A stretch of DNA of 10,388 bases from JAKACA01 sp050010115 (GTDB lineage: Bacteria > Actinomycetota > Acidimicrobiia > Acidimicrobiales > Bog-793). The stretch spans positions 1 to 10,388 of the forward strand of contig JBEKLQ010000147.1 in NCBI GenBank assembly GCA_050010115.1. Direction: 5' to 3'. Below are positions 1 to 6,519 of the stretch, piece by piece. A program made the position numbers and the translations under genes. Under the pieces are notes generated by a model, which saw only the letters and a program-made list of their open reading frames with translations, searched no databases and had not been told where the DNA came from. Each line of letters starts with the position of its first letter. Position 1 is the stretch's first letter.

Positions 1-1
1 C

Positions 2-1243
2 GATCGGCTTCGGCAGTTCGCAGCTGATGGACCAGCCGCTACCGCACCGGAGCCGCCGGCCTCGGCAGCCGGGACCGCACCGGAGCCGCCGGCCTCGGCA
101 GCCGGGACCGCACCGGAGCCGCCAGCCTCGGCAGCCGGGACCGCACCGGAGCCGCCAGCGACTACGCCAGCGAGTACTCCCGCTCCGGCCGCACAACCGG
201 CGCCAGCACCGGCGCCAGCACCGGCCCCGCCGCCGGCCCCGCCGCCGGCCCGCCAGACGAGCGCCGTGATGGCGGGCGAGCGTCTCCGGCGCCTGCTGGC
301 GATCCTGGTCCACCTCGCCCGAGTGGGCGAGGCGAGCCTGAAGGACGTGGCGGAGCGTTTTTCCATCGCTGAGGACGAGCTCGTGCACGAGCTGGAGCTG
401 GCCGCCTGCTGCGGCGTGCCCCCGTACTCGCCCGACGAGTTGATCGAGCTGTTTGTCGATGGGGACCGGGTCGTCGCCGAGCGGCTGCGAGAATTCGCCA
501 GGCCGAGGCGGTTGACACCCGATGAGGGTTTCGTGCTGGCGGCAGCGGCACGCGCCCTGCTGTCGGTGCCCGGTGCCGACGATGAGGGCTCGCTGCGCTC
601 CGCCCTCGGCAAGCTCGAGTCAGCGCTCGGCGCCGCCCCACTCGCCGTCGAGCTCGATCAGCCCGGTCATCTGCCGGCGCTGCAGGAGGCGGTGCGCGCG
701 AGCCAGACCGTCGAGATCGAGTACTTCGGCAGCTCGGCCACCTCACCGAGCACCCGGCAGGTGGACCCGTATCAGGTGGTGTTGCGGGAGGGCCACTGGT
801 ACCTCGACGGTTGGTGCCACTCCGCCAACGGTTTGCGGCGCTTCCAGGTCGACCGGGTGCGATCGGTGCGAGCGGTCGGGGAGCACTTCGTCCGCCCAAC
901 CGACCTCTCCGACGAGCTGCGGTCCCCCGGGGCGTTCCTCGGCGGGCCGGACGCGGTCGCTGCCCGGGTGGCGTTGCCAGTGGGCTCGGAGCTCGCCGTC
1001 GAACAGGTGGCCGCCGGCCCGATCGAAGCGCTGGGCGACGGGCGCCTCGTGGCCACGATCCTCGTGGGCGATGCGGAGGGCTGGTTCGGCCGGTTGCTGC
1101 TCCGGCTCGGGCCCGGGACCGAGGTGCTCTCGCCACCGGAGCTGCGCGGCGCGGGGGTGAACATGGCCCGACGCGCCCTCGACCGCTACGCCGAGAGTGC
1201 CGGCCACCCCACGCCGGTCCGGCAAGATGGAAGCACGCCATGA
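2..1243 (+). CDS. pafC: WYL-domain transcriptional regulator, PafC-like; probably the C-terminal part of a PafB-PafC fusion (5' end outside window)
   Basis: PafB and PafC are actinobacterial WYL-domain regulators that act together in the DNA-damage response, and are fused in some species such as Arthrobacter. From the GTG/ATG at 266/269 the protein has an N-terminal winged-helix-like segment (LAILVHLARVGEASLKDVAE), a PafC-like stretch CGVPPYSPDELIE, and a WYL core GHWYLDGWCHSANGLRRFQVD, followed by a C-terminal extension with a PPELR motif. The same frame is open, without a stop, back to base 2. It reads DRLRQFAADG, like the tail of another WYL protein, and then a Pro/Ala/Thr-rich linker. No ribosome binding site precedes 266, so I read one fused protein and give the window edge as its start; the alternative is a separate 325-residue PafC starting at 266. 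The stop overlaps the next start (ATGA). WYL/PafC identity is firm; the fusion is inference. Confidence 0.85.
   Translation, partial: DRLRQFAADGPAATAPEPPASAAGTAPEPPASAAGTAPEPPASAAGTAPEPPATTPASTPAPAAQPAPAPAPAPAPPPAPPPARQTSAVMAGERLRRLLAILVHLARVGEASLKDVAERFSIAEDELVHELELAACCGVPPYSPDELIELFVDGDRVVAERLREFARPRRLTPDEGFVLAAAARALLSVPGADDEGSLRSALGKLESALGAAPLAVELDQPGHLPALQEAVRASQTVEIEYFGSSATSPSTRQVDPYQVVLREGHWYLDGWCHSANGLRRFQVDRVRSVRAVGEHFVRPTDLSDELRSPGAFLGGPDAVAARVALPVGSELAVEQVAAGPIEALGDGRLVATILVGDAEGWFGRLLLRLGPGTEVLSPPELRGAGVNMARRALDRYAESAGHPTPVRQDGSTP
41..159 (+). repeat. 33-bp tandem repeat, about 3.6 copies, coding for an 11-residue TAPEPPASAAG unit
   Basis: Three full units (41-73, 74-106, 107-139) and a 20-bp partial unit (140-159) are nearly identical. 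The third and fourth carry the same G-to-A change (CCG to CCA). The unit length is a multiple of three, so copy-number change would keep the frame. In the regulator frame the array forms the first part of the interdomain linker. A second, less regular Pro/Ala stretch made of 12-bp repeats follows at about 187-250. Confidence 0.9.
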
Positions 1244-1980
1244 CCTCATCATTGATCCTCGCTCTTGCCGTGTTCGGCGCCAGTGCCGTCGAGATGGTCG
1301 AGGCGCTCACAATCGTCCTGGCGGCCGGTGTCTCCCGCGGGTGGCGCTCGGCGCTGGAGGGAGCTGCCGTCGCCGTTGGGGTCCTGACGGTCCTCGTCGC
1401 CGCCGTCGGCGTCCCGCTCATCCACTTCGTACCGCTCGATTTGCTGCGTGTCGTGATCGGCGGCCTGCTGCTCGTCCTCGGCCTCAACTGGCTGCGCAAG
1501 GCGATCCTGCGGGCGAGTGGCCACAAGGCCATGCACGACGAGGACGAGATCTACCGAAAGACCGTCTCGTCGCTGACAGAGTCCGGGAAGGCCGGGAGCA
1601 CCCGGGACGGCGTCGGTTTTGTCGTGGCGTTCAAGGGTGTGTTCCTCGAGGGCCTCGAAGTCGTGATGATCGTGCTCACGCTCGGTTCGAGCTCCCGCCA
1701 CCTGGCGTTGGCGGCGGTCTCGGCGGCGGCTGCGGTCGTGATCGTCGGGATCATCGGCGTCGTCGTCGGGCGCCAGCTCACCGAAGTGCCCGAGAATGCC
1801 ATGAAGATGGCCGTCGGCATCATGTTGACGAGCTTCGGCGTGTTCTGGGTGGGGGAGGGGGCGGGGTTGGCCTGGCCCGGGAGCGACCTCTTCCTGCTGG
1901 CGCTCATCGCCCTGTTCGCCGCCACGGCGGCGACAGCGATCAGGCTCATGCGGAGCGTGCTGCCCTCAGGCGTGGCGTGA
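1240..1980 (+). CDS. Multi-pass membrane protein, COG4280-like, with two ExxE transmembrane motifs
   Basis: A 246-residue, very hydrophobic protein. I see about seven candidate membrane segments, near residues 5-28, 40-60, 68-86, 128-148, 157-177, 187-207 and 217-236. A charged loop (about 88-125, with HDEDEIYRK) separates two halves. Each half opens with a related motif: EMVEALTIVL at 18-27 and EGLEVVMIVL at 137-146, giving E18/E21 and E137/E140 inside membrane segments. The pattern recalls the paired REGLE motifs of FTR1 iron permeases, suggesting a cation-handling transporter with an internal duplication, but the leading Arg of FTR1 is absent. From memory the overall sequence, including EGAGLAWPG near the C-terminus, fits the uncharacterised membrane family COG4280. 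The ATG at 1240 overlaps the regulator's stop. Its own stop overlaps the next start, so the genes are probably co-translated. The substrate is unknown. Confidence 0.85.
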   Translation: MTSSLILALAVFGASAVEMVEALTIVLAAGVSRGWRSALEGAAVAVGVLTVLVAAVGVPLIHFVPLDLLRVVIGGLLLVLGLNWLRKAILRASGHKAMHDEDEIYRKTVSSLTESGKAGSTRDGVGFVVAFKGVFLEGLEVVMIVLTLGSSSRHLALAAVSAAAAVVIVGIIGVVVGRQLTEVPENAMKMAVGIMLTSFGVFWVGEGAGLAWPGSDLFLLALIALFAATAATAIRLMRSVLPSGVA

Positions 1981-2240
1981 GCGATCCTGACCAGCACGCG
2001 GGCGAGTCCCGCAGGGCCAGGGCCCCGAACCCGGTGGTGCGGGGCCTGGCAGTGTTCGGGCACTTCTGGTGGGACTTCCTCGTCGGCGACACGCCTGAGC
2101 TGTTCGTCGCGACCCTCGTCGTCATCGGCCTTGCCGTGGTGTTACACCGCCAGCGGGTCGTCTCGATCCTGGTCCTGCTCGCCGCCGTGCTCATCGTGCT
2201 CGGGCTGAGCATCTGGCGAGGTCGAAAACGACTGAAATAG
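1977..2240 (+). CDS. Small two-pass membrane protein coupled to the COG4280-like gene
   Basis: An 87-residue protein starting at a GTG whose GTGA overlaps the TGA of the preceding gene. This overlap is why I chose this start. The N-terminus is polar (residues 1-20), followed by an aromatic stretch FGHFWWDFLVGDTPE (27-41). Two hydrophobic segments follow, at about 42-56 and 61-79, and then a basic tail RGRKRLK that should stay in the cytoplasm. I do not recognise a named family. Small membrane proteins with a WDFxVGD-like stretch do occur, from memory, next to COG4280-type genes. The overlap suggests a partner subunit made in step with the larger membrane protein; a role as accessory or stabilising subunit is inference. 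Its stop lies only 27 bp before the relaxase start. Confidence 0.75.
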   Translation: MSDPDQHAGESRRARAPNPVVRGLAVFGHFWWDFLVGDTPELFVATLVVIGLAVVLHRQRVVSILVLLAAVLIVLGLSIWRGRKRLK

Positions 2241-2267
2241 CATGAAATAGCAGATACGCTCTGCGGC
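2233..2267 (+). promoter_or_regulatory. Direct repeat, small hairpin and possible leaderless promoter before the relaxase
   Basis: The 10-bp unit TGAAATAGCA occurs twice back to back (2233-2242, 2243-2252), unusually A/T-rich for this window. The first copy contains the stop codon of the small membrane protein. Directly after it, GCAGA (2250-2254) and TCTGC (2260-2264) form a 5-bp inverted repeat around TACGC. TACGCT at 2255-2260 resembles a -10 box and ends 7 nt before the ATG, as expected for a leaderless transcript; no ribosome binding site is visible. The two repeats would cover the spacer and -35 side and could be an operator. Promoter and operator roles are inference. Confidence 0.4.
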
Positions 2268-4703
2268 ATGCTCAGCATCTGCAAAGTGCCGCTCGGCGGG
2301 GAGGACTACTACCTGAGGACAGCCGGGGCCGAGCGCGCCGGCCTCGTCGAGGCGGCCGGCTCGTGGCTCGGCTCAGGTGCCGAGCATCTGGGATTGATCG
2401 GCCAGGCCGAGCCCGACGCCGTGCGGCTACTGCTCGCAGGCGTGCACCCTGGCGATGGTGAGCTGCTACTTCCTCTTCCCGAACGCCGGCGGGTCGCCGC
2501 ATACGACTGCACGTTCTCGACGCCGAAGTCCGTCAGCATCTTGTACGCGCTGCACCCAGATCCTGACGTGCGCGAACACGTCCGCCGGGCCCACGAGAGC
2601 GCAGTCTGGATGATCCTCCAGTACCTGGAGCGTGTCGCCATCGCCGTGGGCCTGCGAACCGCCGACGGTCCCCGGGTGGTCTGGGGTGGGGAGATGGTGG
2701 CGGTGGGTTTCTTGCATCGATTGAGCCGGGCTGGAGACCCGCACTTGCATACGCACGTGCTCGTCGCCAACCTCGTGCGTGATCCGAGCGGTGAGCCGGA
2801 GCGGGGGCGTCCCCTCGATGCACGAGGCTTGTTCCACGAGACTCGTACAGCGTGCGCCCTCTTCGAAACCCACCTCCGCTCCGAGCTGACCCTCCGCCTC
2901 GGCGTCGAGTGGCAACCGTTGCGCGGGTGGTGGGCGGATCTGAAGGGGATCGACGCAGCCGTCATCGGTGAGTTCTCGCAGCGGCGCGAGCAGATCCTGG
3001 ACGCTGTGACGGCTGAGGGCTTGCAGGGCCGGGCGGCAACGCGGCTAATGGCGGACGTCACGAGGCCACCGAAGGACCTGAGCGTGCCGTACGAAGAGGT
3101 GATCGAGCAGTGCTGGGAGCGGGCCTACCGGGTCGGGCTGTCAGAGGCTCGAGTCGTCGGGGTGTGCGGTCGCGTGGCCGGGCCTCCGGAGCTGGACGCG
3201 ACCTGGAAGAGCGACGCGCTCGACCGAGCAGCGCTGCTCAGCGAGGACGGGTCGTTCACCGAGCACGATCTCATCCGAGCGACGTGCACCACCGCTCGAG
3301 CGGGCAGGAGCGTCGCCGACGTCCTGAACGCCGCCACCGAGCTGGCGGCCGATGAACGGGTGGTCGCACGAGGTGAGCGGGCTCTCGCGTTGAAGGGACC
3401 GGCGGGCGCGCTGCCGCTCGGACGGTCGGAGCCCCGGTACATGACTCAGGGGACCGCCGATGCCGAGGACCGCTTGCTGGCGGTCGTGGCCGGCCGGAGC
3501 GACGAGGTCGCGTTCGTCGGGTACGCGTCACACGAACGTGTCGAGGCGCTGGACTCGCTGTCGTTGGCGGCGGCGGCCTGGAAGGCTGAGGGACGCGAGG
3601 TCGTCGCGGTGGCGCCGGGACGGTTCTCGGCGGCGGGTTTTGAAGCCGCCAGCGGGATCGAGACCATCGTCCGGCTGGGTGTTCCTTCGGTTGAAGATGC
3701 CAGCGGTCGCGGTCGGCTGGAGCCGCGGAGCGCGTTACCGGTCGGACCGGGGTCGGTGGTCGTGCTGGCCGAGGTCCAGTGCTACGGACCGGTCGCCCTC
3801 GAGGAGATCATGCAGGCGTGCGAGGCACGAGGTGCCGCCGTCGTGCTGTTCGGTTCGCAGCGGGCGATGGAGCGCCGGCCCGCCCTCGGCGAGGTCGTGG
3901 CGCTGGCGGACGGACGGCTGCCTGCTGCGCCTTCTCCGCTTTCGCCGCCTTCTCTGCCTTCTCCGCCTTCTCTGCCCGTTGTGCCTTCTCCGCCTTCTCC
4001 GCACTCTCCGCACTCTTCGCACTCTTCGCACTCTTCGGCGGTCGGGCGGACCGCGGACTCCCCGCAAGCTCCGGCGCAGTGGTTCGGTGGCGTCGACGTG
4101 ACGATTGTCCCATCGCTCGGTGCCGCCCTGGACGAAGCGGTCCGCAGGCTGGTGCCGGGAGCCGCACTCCTCGTCACCGCCGACCAGGCGCTGGTGACGG
4201 CAGTGCGGGCCTGTCCCGGCATCGAGGCCGGCGACGTCGTCCACGCCTGCGACGTCGAGCGCGTACTCACAGCAAGGGCAGACGGCACCCCCGGCCCGCC
4301 GCCGCACCTCGTAGTCCTCGGTGGCGCGTCCGTGCTCCGCAAGGGGGCGACCGCGGCTGCCGGCGTGGAGCGTTCGCACATCCTCGTCGCCCCAGGAGTG
4401 CGGGCAGGCTCGGCGGAGGCGCTCGGCTGGGCCGCCGAGGCGGCACGGCCCTCCTACCTCACCAAGGCGCTCGGCACCCCGGGGGCCTTGGTAAGCGAGC
4501 GCGACGCCTGGCGTGGCGGCGCAACCCTGATCGAGACCCACCGGCTGCGGTTCGGGATCGCCGACCTCCGCAACCCCTTCGGGCTCGAGCACGGCACGAG
4601 CGAGCGCGCCGGAGACCGCGCTGGCGTGCAGCAAGCCCTGCAGGCCGAGCGATCGAGCCTGGGTCGCGGGATCGAAGGGCGGAGCCTCGGTCTCGGTCGC
4701 TGA
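2268..4703 (+). CDS. MobF/TrwC-family conjugative relaxase with a degenerate helicase half
   Basis: Relaxases of this family nick one strand at the transfer origin, stay covalently bound through a tyrosine, and lead the strand into the recipient; the C-terminal RecD-like helicase normally unwinds the DNA. Residues 1 to about 300 form an intact HUH nicking domain: candidate catalytic tyrosines Y14-Y15 (GEDYYL), the DCTFSTPKSVS motif at 80-90, and HRLSRAGDPHLHTH at 150-163, which holds the metal-binding histidines. Only one tyrosine pair is seen. The second half (about 385-780) still follows the helicase fold pattern, but Walker A reads GYASHERV (418-425) where GxxGxGKT is expected. Walker B reads VVLAE (498-502), with Ala for the first acidic residue. 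A 36-residue Pro/Ser/His linker (555-590) interrupts it. At 811 residues it is shorter than many two-domain members. No stop or frameshift breaks the frame, so it is probably expressed without helicase activity. ATG 2268 fits the family N-terminus. The coupling-protein gene faces it. Confidence 0.92.
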   Translation: MLSICKVPLGGEDYYLRTAGAERAGLVEAAGSWLGSGAEHLGLIGQAEPDAVRLLLAGVHPGDGELLLPLPERRRVAAYDCTFSTPKSVSILYALHPDPDVREHVRRAHESAVWMILQYLERVAIAVGLRTADGPRVVWGGEMVAVGFLHRLSRAGDPHLHTHVLVANLVRDPSGEPERGRPLDARGLFHETRTACALFETHLRSELTLRLGVEWQPLRGWWADLKGIDAAVIGEFSQRREQILDAVTAEGLQGRAATRLMADVTRPPKDLSVPYEEVIEQCWERAYRVGLSEARVVGVCGRVAGPPELDATWKSDALDRAALLSEDGSFTEHDLIRATCTTARAGRSVADVLNAATELAADERVVARGERALALKGPAGALPLGRSEPRYMTQGTADAEDRLLAVVAGRSDEVAFVGYASHERVEALDSLSLAAAAWKAEGREVVAVAPGRFSAAGFEAASGIETIVRLGVPSVEDASGRGRLEPRSALPVGPGSVVVLAEVQCYGPVALEEIMQACEARGAAVVLFGSQRAMERRPALGEVVALADGRLPAAPSPLSPPSLPSPPSLPVVPSPPSPHSPHSSHSSHSSAVGRTADSPQAPAQWFGGVDVTIVPSLGAALDEAVRRLVPGAALLVTADQALVTAVRACPGIEAGDVVHACDVERVLTARADGTPGPPPHLVVLGGASVLRKGATAAAGVERSHILVAPGVRAGSAEALGWAAEAARPSYLTKALGTPGALVSERDAWRGGATLIETHRLRFGIADLRNPFGLEHGTSERAGDRAGVQQALQAERSSLGRGIEGRSLGLGR
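3930..4037 (+). repeat. Low-complexity array (9-bp themes CCTTCTCCG/CCTTCTCTG and CACTCTTCG) inside the relaxase gene
   Basis: The stretch is pyrimidine-rich on the + strand and built from variants of CCTTCTCCG, then CACTCTTCG repeated about three times. In the relaxase frame it codes PSPPSLP- and SHSS-type repeats (residues 555-590). It lacks stops in several frames on both strands, which creates long spurious open frames, including a Lys/Ala/Glu-rich one on the - strand. It probably grew by replication slippage and acts as a flexible linker between degenerate helicase lobes. Confidence 0.85.
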
Positions 4704-4710
4704 CCGGTCA
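4701..4710. other. Perfect 10-bp palindrome at the convergent gene junction
   Basis: TGACCGGTCA is its own reverse complement. It contains the relaxase stop (TGA 4701-4703) and lies 4 bp from the stop of the coupling-protein gene on the other strand. It has no loop and no T run, so it is a weak terminator candidate. It could be a protein-binding site or chance. Confidence 0.4.
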
Positions 4711-4714
4711 ATCG

Positions 4715-6223
4715 CTAGATCCGGCGCCCACGGGACCGCTCATCTGGCTCCGGCCTCGTCCTCGAGCGGCCCGCAGGCTCGCGGACGAGGTGCGCCTGGA
4801 CGATCGCCCGCAGGTCGTCGTTGTCGAACCACGGCGTGATGCGGACCGGCTGCGGGCGCGTCCCGTCGAGATGCAGCCCGACTCCGGGCTCGAGCTGCGC
4901 GACAACGTCGACGGGGAAGCGCCGCTCGCGCCGGGTGGACACGGTCGTCGTTCGCGTGGGGCTCTGGTGCCAGAGCCGGGCGAGCACCGGCGAACGCGTC
5001 GAGGAGACATGCGGCACGTCGACCTCGCCTGCGAGCAGGGAGATGGCCTCGAGTGTACGCGTGTCGGCGATGCCCGGGAAGATGAGCTTCGCTTGGAACA
5101 ACGTCAAGAAACCCCCCGCCACTCGACCCCACCTCCCCTCCGCCTGCGACAGATCCTGCAGGCACGCCAGGGTGACGACACCCTGACTGCCACCTTCGGC
5201 CACGAGTGTCGGGAGGTCATGGAGCGGGGCGATGTTGGCAACCTCGTCGAGGGCGAAGACCAACGGTGGGCCCGATCCACCCAGCTGGTGCAAGGTGGCG
5301 TGCCGCCGGTAGGCGGCGGTGCGGAGATCGCGCAGGATTCCGGCCACGAGCGGAGCTGCCTGGCGCTGCTCGTCGCTCCCGGCGCAGACGTAGAGCGTGG
5401 CGCGCTCGTCGACGAGGCGTGCCGCGTCGAGCGCCGGCCCCTCGGTGCTGTCGAGGGCTGCTCGGGTCCGGTAGGCCGACAGGACGCTCGAGGCCGTGGA
5501 CCAGATGCCGCTCTGCTCGCGCGAGTCGGTGGCTCTGATCCCTGCCAGCAGCTGGCCTGCCCGGTTGGCGTCGGCTCGAGCGAGATCTGCCCGGCCCGAC
5601 GCTGGCGGGTCCGACGCTGGGCGGCCCGAGTCCGCCCGTGCGAGCCGATCGGCGAAGTCAGCGGCTTGGCGGCGGTCGATGGCCTCCATGACCTCGGCGA
5701 ACGACAGGTCACCAATGGCGCCGGCGTGAAACGCCACGGAGAGCAGCGCACTGGCCCGTTCGAGCCAGTGGGCGCTCTCTCCTCGATCGCCGCCTGGGCG
5801 GGCGGACAGGACCATGGCCTCGGCGACCGCGATGGCGCCGTCCCAGCGCCTGCTGGCGTGGAGGGGAGACCAGGCCACGCGCTGGACGCCCGCCGGGGCG
5901 TTGACGGTGCCGCTGGGATCGAAGAGGTAGCACGGGCCGACCCGGAGGCGGGGGGTTGAGGTGATCTCGAGGATGTCCGGTTTGGTGGACACAGCGACGA
6001 CGGGCCCGCAGCTGCCGAGAACGTTCGGGATCACGACCGAGGCGGTCTTGCCGCAGCGCGGTGGCCCCAGCACGAGCGCCCCGTGCTGGGGACGTGCGAA
6101 CACGGGCCCGTCCCGCCCATTTCCGAGATAGAGGCCGTAGCCGTGCCGCTCGACGCAGTCGAGCCAGCGCCCGGCCAGGTTCAAGTCCGGGGGGTCGCGG
6201 TGCGCTTCGGCGGGTGGGCTCAC
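4715..6223 (-). CDS. VirD4/TraD-like type IV coupling protein (conjugative DNA-transfer ATPase) without membrane anchor
   Basis: Coupling proteins are ring ATPases that bring the relaxase-DNA complex to the secretion channel. This 502-residue protein has Walker A GPPRCGKT (53-60), a VSTKPD motif (78-82) typical of TraG/TraD proteins, an alpha-helical region with WLERASALLSVAFHAGA (153-169), Walker B LVFALDE (321-327, D326/E327), then PLHDLPTLVAEGGSQGV and LACLQDLSQAEGRWG, which match the TraM-recognition region. Known family members usually carry N-terminal membrane helices; none is seen here, even if the open frame is followed upstream to an ATG at 6475. I chose the GTG at 6223 because the family-like sequence begins just after it; no clear ribosome binding site supports it, so the start is uncertain. 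An Arg/Ala/Asp-rich insert lies at 193-222. The gene converges on the relaxase, 11 bp between stops, and the two probably work together. No channel genes are in the window. Confidence 0.9.
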   Translation of the reverse strand: MSPPAEAHRDPPDLNLAGRWLDCVERHGYGLYLGNGRDGPVFARPQHGALVLGPPRCGKTASVVIPNVLGSCGPVVAVSTKPDILEITSTPRLRVGPCYLFDPSGTVNAPAGVQRVAWSPLHASRRWDGAIAVAEAMVLSARPGGDRGESAHWLERASALLSVAFHAGAIGDLSFAEVMEAIDRRQAADFADRLARADSGRPASDPPASGRADLARADANRAGQLLAGIRATDSREQSGIWSTASSVLSAYRTRAALDSTEGPALDAARLVDERATLYVCAGSDEQRQAAPLVAGILRDLRTAAYRRHATLHQLGGSGPPLVFALDEVANIAPLHDLPTLVAEGGSQGVVTLACLQDLSQAEGRWGRVAGGFLTLFQAKLIFPGIADTRTLEAISLLAGEVDVPHVSSTRSPVLARLWHQSPTRTTTVSTRRERRFPVDVVAQLEPGVGLHLDGTRPQPVRITPWFDNDDLRAIVQAHLVREPAGRSRTRPEPDERSRGRRI

Positions 6224-6519
6224 CGTGCCATTGAGCGTCTTCGACTTCCCGTTCCACCTACCGTTTGTGATCCACAGGTTGTGTCCCGGAGCGGGTAACG
6301 GTCCGGCAGCGGCCTTGCTGCAGCCTTGGTGCGGCCCGCCCGGTCCTGGCCCGATCGCCTGTACGCGACCGCGCTCGGTATCCGATGGCGCGATACGGTT
6401 CCGTTGTCGGCCGTGAGCGTCGGAGCCGTGCGCCGATGTCACCGCCTGGCTCGGCCCGGGTCCGCTCGGTCCCACCGCCCTGATCCCGTCTTTTCACGAG
6501 CACCGGAGAGTTCATCGTC
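6224..6519. promoter_or_regulatory. Divergent intergenic region between coupling-protein and MMPL genes
   Basis: About 296 bp upstream of both genes, so it should hold both promoters, but I see no convincing -35/-10 pair. A short near-palindrome TGTGATCCACA lies at 6266-6276, and its right part resembles a DnaA box with one mismatch; alone this is not evidence of an origin. GGAG at 6505-6508, 11 nt before the ATG at 6520, is a modest ribosome binding site for the exporter. Both strands are open in places, with no coding signal I would defend. Confidence 0.35.

Noticed and set aside
41..159. A CRISPR-like array suggested by the regular 33-bp repeats
   Set aside because: Units are directly adjacent without unique spacers and read in frame as a protein linker.
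162..1532. A 456-codon open frame on the - strand opposite the WYL regulator
   Set aside because: Arg/Ala/Pro-rich shadow of the clearly coding + strand; no recognisable motif.
3808..4167. A - strand frame with Lys/Ala/Glu repeats resembling a histone H1-like tail
   Set aside because: It is the antisense reading of the CCTTCTCCG repeat inside the relaxase gene; flanks are not protein-like.
3779..5959. A 726-codon open frame on the + strand spanning the relaxase end and the antisense of the coupling protein
   Set aside because: Arg/Pro/Gly-rich composition, no domain motifs, and it overlaps two well-supported genes in other frames. GC-rich DNA and the repeat at 3930-4037 explain its length.
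6268..6276. A DnaA-box-like TGATCCACA
   Set aside because: One mismatch, a single copy, no A/T-rich unwinding region and no replication gene; not evidence of an origin.
6224..6475. N-terminal extension of the coupling protein to an ATG at 6475
   Set aside because: The added 84 residues are Gly/Pro/Arg-rich without motif or membrane helix and would fill most of the space needed for the divergent promoters.
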